Source: Azospira restricta (lineage in GTDB: Bacteria; Pseudomonadota; Gammaproteobacteria; Burkholderiales; Rhodocyclaceae). Taken from it: DNA of 64,000 nucleotides. A program made the translations under genes and the position numbers. Under the pieces are notes generated by a model that was not told the origin of the DNA, searched no databases, and saw only the letters and a list, made by a program, of their open reading frames with translations. The number at the start of each line of letters is the position of its first letter. Position 1 is the first letter of the stretch. Location: the NCBI RefSeq assembly GCF_016858125.1, contig NZ_CP064781.1, forward strand, positions 2,489,501-2,553,500, given 5' to 3'. Positions 13,501 to 28,500 of the stretch are shown in pieces.

Positions 13501-16500
13501 CATTTGGCTGACGCAGGGCAACCGGCGGCCGACCGGAAACGACATCCTGCTCGGCTCCGCCGTGCATGTCGGCAATCTCGCCGTCGGCGCTGACTACCTC
13601 GGCGCCTTCAACGTCACCATCCCCGACAACATCGGTTCCGGGACGTACTACATCACCGTCTGGAGCGACGCGTACAACGTCATCCTCGAAGACACGCTGG
13701 CCAGCAACATCAATCCGGACGACCCGACCCAGGTCGACAACAACAACTACAAGGCGCGGTCGATCGGCATCATCGGCAAGCCGCCGGTCATCATCCCGCC
13801 GCGCGATCTGGCGGTGACCGACGTACAGGCGCCGGCCACGGCCGATGCAGGCGGCGCCTACTCGTTCTCGTACACGGTCCAGAACCTCGGCGCGAGCTTC
13901 AGCGGCACCTGGTACGAACGCGTTTACCTTACCGACAATCCGAGCTACGACGCTTCGAGCGAGCGCTGCCTGATCGGCGAATACATGCGTTCAGGAACGT
14001 TTGATAGCGGCCAGCGTTCCGGTATGGGGGCAACCGTTCAGCTGGCGCCGTCGGTCAAGGGGCGCTACCTGGTCGTCAAGCTCGACAACGATGCCAATTC
14101 GACCAACAACGTCGGTTCGGCGAGCTCGCAAATCGTCAGCCATCCGGCCGACCTGCGCGTCACCGAAGTTGTCACGCAGCCCGACAACTATTCCGGCGAA
14201 GAGACCACCGTTTCGTGGACGGTCACCAATTTCGGCGACGCCGTCTGGGCCGGAACGCGCAACTGGTACGACACCGTCTTCATCAGCCGCGATCCGGAGT
14301 TCATCCGCGACCGCGCGACGCCGCTGGCGACGGTATCCCATTCCAACGTGCAGGGACTGGCCGCGTTCGGCAGCTACACCGCTTCGACCAAGGTCAAACT
14401 GCCGCCCGGTACCGACGGTCAATATTTCATCTACGTCATCACCGACGGCGACCCCAATACGGCCGACATATGGAACCGCCGGCCGAAGGACGAAGTCCTC
14501 AACAGCACCGATAACCGCTGGCCGCGCGACGACTACTATCCGACGACGGTTTTCGAAGGCGGGCAGAACGTCAACAACTTCGGCAAGAGCACGCTCAACA
14601 TCGCGTATCGCGAGCCCGACCTGCAGGTCGACAGCATTACCCTTTCCGAACCGAATCCGCATTCCGGACAACAGATCACCGCCACCTGGACGGTGACCAA
14701 CCGCGGCACGCGAGAAACCCGCAGCAACTCCTGGTACGACGGCGTCTATCTGTCGCGCGACGGTTCGCTGGACTACGGCGACTACCCTCTGGTCGACCGC
14801 GGCTCCACCAGCGAAACACAGCTGCGCGTGCGCCAGGTTTCGCTGCCGAAATACCTCAAACCGGGTGAGTCCTATACCTATTCGGCGACCTTCACTTTGC
14901 CGGAATCGATCAGCGGCGACTTCCGGCTGATCGTCAAGGCCGACACGGCAATTACCAGGGATCCCTCGGGCCAGCCCGGCACCGTCCGCGATGGCTTGCC
15001 GGCGCTGGCACTGACCGGTAACGCGTCGGGCCTGGTTCCGGAGTTCAAGGACGAAGGCAACAACATCGCCAGCATCGCGCTGCCAATCTCGCTGGCCGTG
15101 CCGCCTGACCTGCAGGTTGCCTCGGTGAGCATCCCGGAATCGGTCATCGCCGGCCAGAACTTCACCGTCAACTATCGCGTCATCAACGCCGGCGGTGCCA
15201 CGCCCGGGGATCAATCCGCCTGGAACGATCTCGCCTTCCTGTCGAAGGACCGCTTCCTCGACGTCAATCAGGACCGCTACGTCGGTTATGTCCAGCACTC
15301 CGGAGGTCTCGCCGCCGGCGGCGGCTACGACGGCACGTTCAACATCACGGCACCACGCGGACTCGAAGGCCCGTTCTACGTGTTTGTGATTACCGATCCG
15401 GCGCGGGTCTGGGGGGCAGGCGAGTACGGTCGCGTGCGCGAGTTCGGCTACGACCAGAACAATGCCACCGCCGGCCTCCAGCCGATCATCATCGAGACGC
15501 CGCCGCCCGCCGACCTGAAGGTCAGCAACGTTGTCGTTCCCGCCGCCGGCAAGGTCGGCGAGGACGTGCAGATCCGCTACACCATCGTCAACGACTCGAG
15601 CAATCCGGCTTACGGGCGCTGGACCGACGCCGTCTATCTCTCCAGCGACAGTACCTGGGACATCGGCGATGTCCTGCTCGGCAAGGTCGACCATGTCGGC
15701 GACCTGGGCGCCAATGCGAGCTATGACGGAATCTTGACCGCAAAGCTGCCGCCGCTGCGGGACGGCAACTGGCGGATCATCGTCCGGCCCGATCTGTACA
15801 ACGAAGTCTTCGAAGGCAAGATTTCCTACACGGCGACCGGGCTCAACCTGCCGCCCGGCGAAGCCAACAATCGCACGGCCTCCGGTTCAACGTTGCACGT
15901 CGAAGTGCCGGAACTCGTCGTTGGAACGACCCTTTCAACGGCGCTCGGCGCCGGTCAAACCAAACTCTACAAGGTCAGCGTCGCAGCCGGCGAAACGCTG
16001 CGCGTGACGCTCGATTCGTCGGCAACGGAGGGCGCCAACGAGGTCTACATCCGTTACGGTGACATTCCGACGGGTTATGTCTTCGATGCCGCCTACAGCG
16101 ATCCGGTCGCCGCCGACCAGCAGGCGGTGATCCCGAGCACGCAGGCCGGGGACTACTACGTCTTGGTTCGTTCGCGGCAAGGGGCGGCGAACACCCCGGT
16201 GACCATCCGCGCCGATCTGATGCCCTTGTCGATCACGCGCATCACTCCCGACCAGGGCGGTACCGGCGACGCCGACCACCGCTGGGTGACGGTCGACATC
16301 TACGGCTCGCATTTCCGGGCCGGGGCGCTGGTCAAGCTTTCCAGCCCGGGCGTCTACGAAACCGAACCCGATCGCTGGCAGGTACTCGACGCCACCCACA
16401 TCCGCGCGATCTTCGACATGAGCCGGCTGCCGCACGGCCTCTACGACGTGACGGTCGTCAATCCCGACGGCGAGCGCGTCACCGAAGCGCAGCGCTATCT

Positions 16501-19500
16501 CGTTGAGCGTGGGATCGAAGCCGACGTCACGATCGGCATCGGCGGTCCGCGCACGCTCAATCCGGGCGAAAGCGGCCTGTACTCCGTCTCGCTGCAAAGC
16601 CTGACCAACGTCGATACGCCATACGTCCGTTTCGATTTCGGCGCGCCCGAAATGGGGTCCAGCGAGGACGTGCTGTTCGGCCTCGGTCTGCCGTATGTCG
16701 TCGTCGGCACCAGCGTCGGCGGCCAGCCTGCCGGGCAAACGGTCGACGCGAGCGGCAATACGCAGGCTTACGGCGCGACTCCGACCAGCGGCTTGCCGCG
16801 TGCCGACATCCCGTGGGCCAGGCTCGACAGCGTTCAGAACACCGCAGGCTTCAACCTGGTCCCCGGCTACGCGGTCGATGTCCAGGCCGGCGGCTACGTA
16901 GGAATGGCCTTCAATGTCCAGACCTACCCGGGTCTCGCCGAGTGGATGGCCTACGATTTCGAGGGCTTCCGCGACAAGCTCTATGCCGTCCGTCCCGACT
17001 GGAAGGCGCAGGGCCTGCTCGATGGCGGCGTCGAGGATCTCGACAAGATTTCCGACGGTCTGGCGGACCGCTTCCTTTCCAAGGTCCCTGAGATTCACCT
17101 GCTCAAGTCAGAAGCGCTGGCCATGCCGTTCCGCTTCAACGTTGTCGGTGCGGCGACGCCGATCACGCGCGACGAGTTCATCGCCGATCAGACGGCGCAT
17201 GCCACGACGCTGCGTGCAGCGATTCTTGCCGACAGCAGCGCGCCGACCAGCCTCTCGGTTCTCGCTGCCGATGAAGCGCAGTGGGTGCAAGGCTGGCTGG
17301 GCGCCCTCGAAGCCGCCGGATTGTTGCGCCCGGTCGACGAAGCGCCGCCGATCCGCGAAACTGCGCCGGTGCTCAGTCTCAATGCGACGCTGGCAGCAGG
17401 CATCCTGCTCTCGAAGGGCGGTGACGATTACCGTACCCAGGTCGACCTCCTCGGTTTCTTCGCCAAGGTGCAGCAGTGGTACGGTGACACCGCCCGCTTC
17501 GCCGGCGATGCCAGCGCGGCGAAAGCGAACGTTGAGTACTTCGAACGGCGCGAGGACCAGGAGGGCAATTTCGTCGATGTTCCCGTGCCGGTCATGGCCG
17601 ATCCGGCGGACTTCGCCATCGACGCCGCCCACGACACCCACTTCCTCGACTTCAACGTATTCGCCGGCGGCGTGACCGAACTCGAGTATCTGCGCCACAT
17701 CGGGCTGCTTGACAACGATTTCCGCCCGCTCGCGGCGCAATCACTGAATCTCGCCCAATACCTGCAGCAGGCGGCGCAGCAGAACGCCAACGCCAATGCC
17801 GCGATCAGCGTCCGTGGTCCGCAAGCCAGCCTGGGTGCCGACGGCAAGGCTTACGTCCCCGCCGGTACGGCATTGCCGTTCACCGTGAACATCAACAACC
17901 CGACCAATGGACCCGTGGGACAAATCCGTCTGGTGGACCAGCTCGATCCGAGCCTCGATGCCGCCAGCCTGCGCCTCGGCGACTTGAAGCTTGGCGACAT
18001 CAACGTCCACATCCCGACCGACAAGGCCACGTTTCAGGGCGATTTCGACTTCACCGCCAGCAAGGGCTTCGTCCTCCGTGTCAGCGCCGGCATCGACGTC
18101 TCGACGCGTATCGCCACCTGGCTGCTGCAGGCGATCGACCCCGACACCGGCGAGGTGCTGCGCGACGGCCTGCACGGGCTGCTCACGCCGTCGGCCGATG
18201 GCAGCAATCCCAACGCCCAGCGCGGCTTCGTCAGCTACACCGCGCGTGCGGCTGATAACGCGGCGTCGGGCGCCGAGATCGTCACGTCGGTACGCGTCCT
18301 CTTCGATGCCGCACCGCCGATCGACAGCGAAGCTGTCAGCGTCAACCTCGACGGCCGGGCGCCGACCACGGCGATCGCCGTTACAGCCCTCGGCAACAAC
18401 GCCGACGGGGCGCCGGTGTACGACGTACACTGGAATTCCGTCGACGATCTCTCCGGCATCAAGTCGGTGACTGTCTACGTCGCCGAAGACGGCGGCGACT
18501 TCCGCATCTGGCAGCGTCAGGTCGCGCCGGAAACCACGTCGGCGCTGTTTACCGGCGTTGCCGGCAAGCGCTACGAATTCCTCGCCGTCGCCACCGACCG
18601 CGCCGGCAACCGCGAAGCCGCATCGGTCGTCAATGCCGTGCTGCCGGACGATGGCGCGCGCCAGGCCGTGCTCGATGCCCTCGGCGTAACCGAAACGCTG
18701 ACCCAGAGCGCCGAAACGCCGCTGGCGACACCGGATCGCGACTACCCGGCGAACGCCTTGTTCGCCGAAGCCGCCAGGCTGCTGCCGGGGCAGGTCGCGC
18801 AATCGCGCACGGCCGACCTGCGCAGCGTCCTCGCTCCGTTCACCCTGCGCGGGTTTGCCGAAGGCTACGGCCAGAGCGCCGGCGACATCGGCGCGCAGGC
18901 GATGGTCGAACTCGCCGACCACAGCGTGCTGGTCAGCGGCGGTGCTGCGCGCAACGAAGTCTTCCGCTTCGACAAGGACGGCGGGCGTTCGCTGACGCCG
19001 TTGTTCACGCTCGACAGCCCGGTCCTCGACATGGCCGTCGACAGCGTCGGCCAGCTATGGGTGATGACCGGCGCCGAGCTACTGCAGATCGAAGCCGACA
19101 CCGGCGCGATCGTCCGCCGCTTCAAGGGGCCGGGCGAAGAACCGCTGACCCATGCGCTCGCCATTTCGCCGGCGACCGGCGAAATCTACGTCTCGTCGGG
19201 CAACGGCATCGAAATCCTCAAGCCGAACGAAGCCGATCCGGCCAAGATGTGGAAGCACTTCAGCAACCAGCGCGTCGGCGATCTTGCGTTCGGTCCGGAC
19301 GGCCGCCTGTGGGGCGTCAAGTGGTCCGGCAGCGACATCGGCGAGACGACCGACATCCTCAGCTTCCCGATGAGCGGCCGCACCGTCGGTCGCCCCGAGC
19401 TCGAATACCGCATCGCCGGCATCGTCGACAGCATTGCCTTCGGCAAGGCCGGCTCGGCGCTCGACGGCTTGCTCGTCGCCTCCAGCCAACTCAAGCAGCG

Positions 19501-22500
19501 CCCGGTTGTGGACGGGGCCGAAATCCCGCACCAGGCCGGCGTCTGGATGATCGAACTGGCCAGCCGCACCGTGCTGCAGGTCGCCAGCGGCGGCACGCGC
19601 GGCGAAGGCATCCTGACAACCAACGACGGCCGCATCCTGGTCGGCGAAACCTATCGCATCGACGAGATCGCGCCGCGTCGCGCACCGTCGGTCCAGGCGG
19701 TGAGCGTGCCGGACGGTTCCTTGGTGCCGTTGCCGATGAACCAGATTGGCATCGTCTTCGACCAGGCGATGTGGACTGGCGATGCCGCCGACCTCGGCAG
19801 CGTCCTCAACGTCGACAACTACACGCTGACCGCGCTCGGCGACAACGCCGGCGCTACCCGCAATCCGGGCGCCGTCCGCTGGGACGCCGCCACGCGCACC
19901 GTCTGGCTCGATGTCGACGGGCTCGACGCCGGCCAGTACCAGCTCAGCATCGCCGGCCGCCTGCAGAGCGAGGTCGAAACGCCGCTGCAGCATGGCTACG
20001 AGACCACCTTCACGGCGCTCAATGACATGAGCCACAGCGTGCGCATCGACTTCTCGCGCACGCGTGCCGACCGCGCCACCGGCAGCATCAGCTACGACGT
20101 CAGCCTGACCAATATCGGCACCGACGACCTCGAGGGACCGCTGATGCTGCTGCTCGACCCGGGCCGCTATTTCGGCGAGGCGATTGCCGATGCCACGCAG
20201 GGCGACGGCAACCAGTCCGACCTGTGGGTGCTCGATCTCACTGCGGCGCTCGAAGCGCTCGGCGGCAAGCTCGCCGTCGGCGCCACTCTTGCCGACCAGA
20301 CCGTCAGCATCGTGCCGGCCGGCAACTTCGCCGTTCGCGCCGGCATGGCCGATCTGATCAAGGCCAACCTCGGCCACGGCGTCTATGCCGCGCCGCAGGA
20401 CAACCTCCCGCCGGCGCTGACTGTCGCCGGCGAAATCGATGCCGACCAGCTGCCACCGGCTACCGCCGGCGAGGCGTGGAGCGCGCAGATCGAAGCGATC
20501 GACTCCGACGGCACGCGCTTCTACTGGCAACTGGTCGACGCGCCGGCCGGCGTCATGCTCACCCCGCCGGACGCGATTGCCAGTGAAGAGGACGGCTATC
20601 ACGCCGTCGCCACGCTGCGCTGGACGCCGACGGCCAGCACCGATGCGATCAGCGACATCCTCGTGCGCGTCGAAGACAGCCGCGGCGGCGTCGCCTTGCG
20701 CCGCTTCCAGGTTCCCGTCGCCGGCGGCAACCACGCCCCGATTGTCGATGGCGCCTACGACCTGACGCTCAAGGAAGGCGAAACCCTGTCGCTGCCGCTC
20801 GCCGCGGCTGATGCCGATGGCGACCTCCTGACGCTGGCCGTCAGGAATCTCCCGTCTGGCGCTGTGTTCGACGCCGCCAACGGCATGCTGACCTGGACCC
20901 CAGGTTACGACCAGGCCGGTGTCTGGCGCGACGTAACGATCATCGTCAGCGATGGCAAGACCAGCAGCCGCCAGTCCTTCACCGTCACCGTCGAACAGGG
21001 TTACGCCAAGCCAGTTCTCAACCCCGTGCCGACACAAGCACTACGCGAGGGCGACAGCTACGCGCTGCAGCTCGCCGGCTCCGTACCGGGCATGTCGCCT
21101 GGTGCCGCGCAGGCCGACGGCACCACCGTCCGCCTCGAATACAGCGCTCCGTGGCTGCCGGGTGGCGCCTCGCTCAACAGCGACACCGGCTGGTTCGAAT
21201 GGACGCCGGGTTACGACCAGCACGGCCGCTACGCGATGCCGGTGACGCTGACGGCGATCTGGACCTCGCCGGACGGCGAGACAATCGAAACCAGCGTCAC
21301 GCGCGACATCGTGTTCGAAGTCGCCAACGCCAACGGCGCGCCGATCTTCGAATCATCCGAGACCTGGAACATCCTCGAAGGCCAGCCGCTACGCGTCAGT
21401 GTCTTCGCCTTCGACCCGGACAACCCCGAGTTCGAGCCGAAAATCCGCCTGCGCCCCGGTGCGGATGCCACCGGTCCCGAAACGACGGCTCCGACGGTCA
21501 GCTATGAAGTCAGTGGTCTGCCCGACGGCGCGATCTTCGACGCAGAGACGATGGAAATCGTCTGGACGCCGGGCTACACGCAAGCCGGCAACTACAGCAT
21601 CACCGTCACCGCCACCGACGACGGTGACGGTACCGGAACCCCCGCTGTCAGCCAGCTCGTGCTGCCGATCGTCGTCGCCGAAGCCAACCGCGCGCCGAAG
21701 GTCGGCGACATTACCAACGCCTTCGTCGACAAGGGCAGCGTCATCGAAATCCCGGTCTCGGCGGTGGACGTCGACGGCAACCCGGTGACGCTGAGCATCT
21801 CCGGCTTGCCGCGTTTTGCGACGTATACCCAAAATCCGTCTGGCGATCCGAGCAAGGTCTCCGGCGTCATCCGCTTCACGCCGGGTGAGGGTGACCGCGG
21901 CGATTACACCATCACGGTGACCGCGGTCGACGACGGCGGCGGCAATATCAACCAATCGCTTGCCGAAGCGAAGAGCTTCGTGCTGACCGTGCGCAGCCTC
22001 AGCGAGGCGCCGGTCATTACCGCGCCGCAGCAGGTCGTCGGCGTCGTCGGGCAACCGCTCAGCGTGGCGATCTCGGCACGCGATCTCGATCAGGATGCGC
22101 TCGACTGGAGCAGCGTCGGCCTGCCGATCGGCGCGGTGATGACGCCGGCCGCCCAGTATGGCCAGGCGACGCTGACCTGGACGCCGACGGCCGCCGACAT
22201 CGGCGCCCGCGACATCGAAATCGTCGTCACCGACCAAGGCCTGCCGCCGCAGGACGCCCCGAAGGAAGTCCCCTTGGGGGACGCCGGCATCGTCAACCCG
22301 GAAAATTCGACACCGAACGTCACTCGCCACAAGCTGCGTATCGTCGTCCGCGACGCCAACACTGCACCCGACGTACTCGGCGTACAGGTCGACGGCAATA
22401 CGGTGGCGGATACGGGCGCTTCTGCGCTGCACGTTAATGCCACCGAAGGCGTGCCGCTTGCGCTCGACTTCTTCGGCCACGACGCCGACGTTGACGTCCT

Positions 22501-25500
22501 CAACTGGTCGATCGACGGCCTGCCGCGCGGCATGGTCGCCACGCCGGACGGCAACCGCATGTCGCTCGCCTGGACGCCGGACCGTTTCGCCGCGCAGGAT
22601 GGCAACGCCCCGCAGGAAGCCCCCTTGGGGGGTACGGGAACCGCCGGCCTGTGGCGCTTCACCGTGCACGGCAGCGACGGCATGGCCGAGTTCACCCGCA
22701 CCATCGAGATCAGCGTCGCCAACGTCAACCAGACGCCGCGCATCCTGCCGATGCCGCTGCAACTGGTCAGCGAAGGCGATACGCTCGGCTTCACCATGCG
22801 TGCGGCGGATGCGGACAACGACGCTATCCAGCTCTCCCTCATCCACGACGACAGCACGCCGCAGGGCGTCCATTTCGATGCCGACACCGGCTACTTCGAA
22901 TGGACGCCGGATCAAAACGTCGTGAACAACGCGCTGGCCGCCGACAAGCCCTACACCTTCACCTTCCGCGCCACCGATGGCACCGCCACGACGACGCAGA
23001 CCGTGCAGGTGCGCGTGTTCGACGTGAACCGCATGCCGCAGCTCATCGTGAGCAACCACGCGGTCATTGTCGGCAACACGCTCGATCTTCCGGTCGCCTT
23101 CGGCGGCACGGCAACGGGACTCACCGTCGCCGACCCGGATGGCGAAGCCCAGACGCAAGCATTGACCGTCAGCTTCAGCAACCTGCCCGAAGGCGCCAGC
23201 TACGACGCCCAGTCGCGCCGTCTCAGCTGGACCCCGGGCCCCGGCCAGATCGGCGATACGCTGGTTACCGCCAAGGTCTTCGACGGTCGCAACACCACGT
23301 CGCGCAGCTTCGTCCTGCGCGCCGTCGCCGACAACGAAGCCAACCGCCCGAGCATCCTCGTCTCTACGACGCCGAGCCTGCCGGCGCAGCCCGGTCAGCT
23401 GGTCATCGCCAGCGTGCGGGCCGACGCCTGGAGCGGCATCGCGCATGTCGCGGCCGAAATGCGCAACGGCGAAAACCAGCCGTGGCAGAGCGTCGCGCTC
23501 GACGCATCCGGCCGCTTCCGCTTCACGCCGCAGGTGCCGGGCCTGGTCGACATCCGCGTCACCGCCACCGACAACGACGGCTTTACCGCGAGTCAGGTAC
23601 ACACCGTCCGCATCAAGGACCCGGCCGATACCCAGGCACCGCAACTCGCCTGGGTCGGCGCACTTGCGGGCAGCACCGCCATCGCAGCCCCGGTCGAAAT
23701 CAACTCGGCAGCCTCGCTGGTCGCCGCCCTCGACGAAGCTCAACTCATGGGCTGGCGCCTGCAAATCGCACCGGCTGGTGCCGATAGCTGGCAGACGCTT
23801 GCCGGGCAGGAAACGCGTGCCGCATCGCTCGACCAGCAGCTCGCGCTCGCCATGCTCGACCCGGCGGCCTTCGCCAACGGCGTGTACCGGCTGCGTCTCA
23901 CCGCGTGGGATCTCGCCGGCCGCACGAGCGAAATCGAGAGCAGCATCCTGATCGATAGCGCAGAGAAAGCCCCGCCGGAAGCGGTCGCCACCGACGCCCT
24001 CTACTCGCTCGGCGGCCATAGCCTGGCGCTAACGCGGCGTCTCGACGCCAACGGTGCGCAGGGCGATTTCGGCAACTGGACCCTGCCGCTACTCAACACC
24101 CGGCTCACGACCGACCAACCGGCCATCCTGGAGACCGGCTCCATCGCGCCGTGGTCCGAGGGCGCACGTGTCTGGCTAAACGTTCCGCAGAGCCTCTCCG
24201 ACGCCAATGCCGGCCTGCAGGCGCTTTCCTTCACGCTCGGCACGACCAGCGAGCGCCTCTCCACCGATCCGGCCGCACCGCAGGTCTGGCACCCGGTCTT
24301 CAGCAACGCCCAGGGCTGGTCGCTGCTCGCAACTGCCAATGCTGAAGCAGGGCAGGGCAGCCGGGCGGATAGCCTCACCCACCAGGGCAGCCACCTCTAT
24401 GACCGCAACACCGGCCTGCCGTGGGTGCCGAATGCGTACACCCTCATTGCGCCTACCGGCGAGCGTTACGAACTCGATGCGCGAGGCCGCATTCAGCGCA
24501 TCGTCTTCGCCGACGCTGCCCAGTGGCTGGTGTCCGATGCCGGCATCGCCGCGCTGGACGCCAACGGCCAGCCGGCCGAGCGCCTCGACTTCGTGCGCGA
24601 CGCGCAAGGCCGCATCGCCCGCATCACCGGCGTGCAGCAAGGCGAAAGCGAAGCCGAAAGCACGATCTACAGCTACGCCGCGCAGCAAGTCCCCTTGGGG
24701 GGCGCCGCGCAGCAAGTCCCCTTGGGGGACGACCGGCAAGGTCGCCTCGCGCTCGTTCGCGAGCTGAACAGCGGCAACGCAGGCACCCCATACGGCTATG
24801 CCGAAAACGGAGATCTGCTTACCGACACGCTCACTGCCAACCTCGGCACCGCCGCCGGCTGGCTGGCCGGTGCCACCTGGCGTGGCGAACTGCAGGGCGC
24901 AGCGGGCGCCATCACCACTCTCGGCTTCACCGTGCGCGACAGCGAAATCGCTGCCACCGCCAAGCAGCCCGGCAGCACTGGTGCGCTGATCCTCGCAGTG
25001 CAAACGCGCAGCGAAGACGCCGGTGCTACGCTCGACTGCGTTGGCGGCCAAGTCCTCGGTAGCAGCATCGCCAACGGCACGCGGACGACGCTCGTCCGCG
25101 TTACCGAAGGCGGTCTCAAGCTGCTGCGCCTCGCCGGAACCGGCCAGGCTGAAGTCACCGTCTCGGTCGCTGGCGACCTCAACCACGACAGCGCCATCGA
25201 CGGCAGCGACGCCGCGCAATGGCAGGCCGCCAGCGTCGCCGGCAACGCCGCCACCGGCGACCTCAATGGCGACGGCCTCGTCAACGCCGGTGACCGCCAG
25301 ATCCTCTTCGCCAACACCGGTTTCCGCGCCAACCGCGCGCCAATTGCGACGACCCCGCCCGAACTCAAGACCCACGCCGACCTGGCCGCGCTGAAGAACC
25401 TCGCAAGCGTTGCCGACGATGCCGAAGGCGACACGCTCTACTGGCGCGTCCTCGGCACCACGCACGGCAGCGCCAAGTTCGGCGCCGATGGGCAGACGCT

Positions 25501-28500
25501 CGTCTTCACGCCGGAAGCGGATTATGTCGGCGAGGCCACCGTCACGCTGCAGGCCGACGACGGCTACAGCACCGGTGCGCCGATCGAGATGAAGGTCAAT
25601 GTCAGCGGCGCCAAGCTGGTTCGCATCCATGTGCCAGTGATCGGCTTCATGCTCCAGGGCAATACGGTCATGCTGCCAGTGACCGGCGATTTTGAAGACG
25701 AACGCAACGTCGAACTAATGCCGGGTTACGTCAACTTCACCACGACCGACAACACGGTCGCGAAAGTTGATGCCCGCGGCGTGGTCCGGGCAAGGAGCCA
25801 AGGCACTGTCGTCGTTCTTGCTCAGGCTCGCGGCTTGACTAGCGCCTCAGCCCTTGCGGTAGGTTCCGACCCACGGGAGGGGCTATTCCGTGCCATGGCA
25901 TTGGAAAACGAATTCGAGGTCTATCCCGGTTCGGTATCCTTGATCGCCGGCATCGGACAGCGCCAAATCAAGATTAACGCCACTCAAGCAGGCGACCAGT
26001 CGTCTGCAGCTGCAGGCGCCCGTTATGTGGTCGAAAATCCCGACGTGGCGACGGTGACGCCGGACGGACTGATCCTGGCCGGTTCGCCAGGGGTAACCAC
26101 GGTCAGCGTCATCGAAAACGGCTACCAGAAAAACATCGAAGTCCGGGTCGTCCCCATGCCGGATGTAGGCAGCCGCGCCATTTCCGCTTCGGAAGGCGGC
26201 ATCGTCAATGGCGGTGGAGGCCTATTCGTTCAGGTCGGGCCGGAAGCGCTTGCCGCCGACGCCACCGTCTCCATCGATTCTGTCGCTCTCGCCGACCTGC
26301 CTTTCCCCGCGCCCGCAGCCCCTGAATTCGAAATCGCCGGCGCCTTCCGGCTCGACGTCGGCCCGGACCCCTTGAGCGTACCGGCCCAGATCATGATGGC
26401 AGCCCCCCCCGGAGCGGTTGCCGGGGAAAAGGTCTACTTCTACAAACTCACCACCTTCCTCGACGAAAACGATCAGGAAAAGCAGGTCTGGCTAGCGGTG
26501 GAATCCGGTGTGGTCGGCGCCGACGGCGTCATCCGCACCTCGTCGCCTCCGTTCGGCGGTGTGGTCGGCGGTGGGAGCGGCCTCTACATTTCCGCGGTCC
26601 GCCACAATGACGATGATGGCAGCACCCAATTCAAGGCGGCTCTCTCCCCAGATATCATCGTCAACCCCCTGACTGCCATGGCCTTGGCGTCCAGTGGGCT
26701 GAACGGCGCCATGGTCGGTATCAGTTCCCTCGGGCTTGAACTCGGGCAGTCGATATCCATCTACACCACCTCCTTCGGCAAGACTTACAAATCCGTGGCC
26801 ACTCTGCCTACGGCCACGGCCGGTAAGCTGGTCATCAACATCGACGACCTCCGTCCCGTGTCGCCAGCCTCGGACATTCCCGCGCCGACCATTTCCGGCC
26901 TCGAAGTGAAGGCCGACGGTGCCCCCGTCGTGGAAATCACCGGCCGGGATTTCGACGCCACTGATAGCACGGGACAGCCCATCGGGAAGCTGGTGCTGCG
27001 TGTCTTCTCGCCCGGCAGGAATTCAATCGATCTTGCGACTACGGTGGCCGACGGCAAGGTGACAGTCAAAGTGCCCTCCAAGGTCTCTCTGGCCGGGTCG
27101 AGCCTGCAGCTCGTACGCATTGTGCCCAGCCGCTCCATCAGCGCTTCCGGCCTGACATCGGGGGACGTCGAGGAATACAAGAGCCAGAGCGTTCAGGTGG
27201 CACCCCGCCACAAGCTGTCCCTGATCATCCGCGCCCATTCGATCGTCGTCATGGAAGATGGTGCCCAAGTCAAGGAAATCGCCCAGGACCAGGACGGCAA
27301 CGCCTTGGATCTCTTCGGTTGGCGCGTGGATCCGGCAACTTTCACCGGGGACAACACCCGTGCTTACGTGGCCGGCAACAATGGGAAAATCTACGCCATC
27401 GACACGGCAACGTTGACGGTCTTCGATACCCTCAGCATCCCCGATGCCAATGCCTCGACCTTGCCCCGTTCGCTTGAAGTTGCCGGCGACTATTTGTACG
27501 TAGCCCTGGGCAGTCGCTCCGGCCCGCCGAACAGCGGTTCACGCGGGCTCTACCGCTTTGTCATCGACCCGCTTTCCAAGGATTACGGCAAGCCGAGCGG
27601 CGTCCTGCAAATCCGCTCGCCTGAAATCGACGGGGCACCCTACGGCTTTTACGACCTCGCCGCTGCACTGCGGGGACGCTTCCTGGTCATTACCGCACCG
27701 GCCACGCGCTACGAACTCTTCGGAAAGCTGGACAAGGCTCCTGGAGAACTGCTGGTGATCGATCTCGATTCCGTGGACGCCAAGACCGGCAAGGCGAAAT
27801 CAGTGACCCGTGTCTCGGGTTTCCAAGGGGTTACCCCGCAGTTCATTGAAACCACCAAGAGCCCCGACAAGCTGATCCTGTCGAGCCAGAAGGACTTCAA
27901 TCAGGGTGCGTTCACTCTCACCCTGTCTACCGATGAGGCCACCGGCAAGCTTGCCGAAGCCAAGGTGGTCCAATTGCCCAAGCTGCGGCCGGACAGCTAT
28001 GTGGACAACACCTACTGGCAGATGATTAACCAGGCGGCTGGGGTCGCCGTCGTCACCGATCCCAAGACCAAGATCCAGTACGCCTTCGTGGCCGATTTCA
28101 ACCTCCAGCGCTACAAGCTGACGGCCGGCTACGGCATCGACATGATCGAATTCATGGAGACCAAGCGGGTAGGCGGCAAGATCGGCGTCATCAAGGATCC
28201 TTTCGGGACGCCCACCTTCCTGGGCGCCACCATGCCCATCGAAGACGGCTGGCTCAACGACATCTCCGTCACGCCGGACGGCAAGAAACTGCTCGCTGCG
28301 CTGACCAAGGTTGAAGGCACTTCGGGCCTCATGGTCTACGACGTGGCCAAGCTGATCGAATACGCCGAAGGGGATTTTGCGGCCGGTACCACGGGTCGCC
28401 TGCCCATCGACGGTGAAGTGCGCGGCCGCCCGGCCCGGGAAGTGCCCACCCGTGTTGGTTATGGTTGGTTGTATGGCGTGGAGAGCCAGCATCAGATATC

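Larger units (their letters stand above)
20405..23340 (+). repeat. Nine putative-Ig/cadherin-like repeats
   Basis: Nine units each contain a W/F-TP signature (for example TWTPGYDQAG, EWTPGYDQHG, VWTPGYTQAG) about 20 residues before a [ST]DG/DDG turn, with PxG.xFD before it. This is the signature of the putative-Ig (He_PIG) and cadherin-like folds in bacterial surface proteins. Two units carry small palindromic insertions (22261-22283 and 22612-22635). Confidence 0.75.

Noticed and set aside
19079-24019. Long minus-strand open frames (652 and 876 codons) inside the giant gene
   Set aside because: They are antisense shadows of a GC-rich repetitive frame. Their translations are low-complexity Arg/Ala/Gly-rich, with no domain signatures and no ribosome binding site logic. 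The same applies to the long antisense frames at 30413-32440 and 32525-34465.
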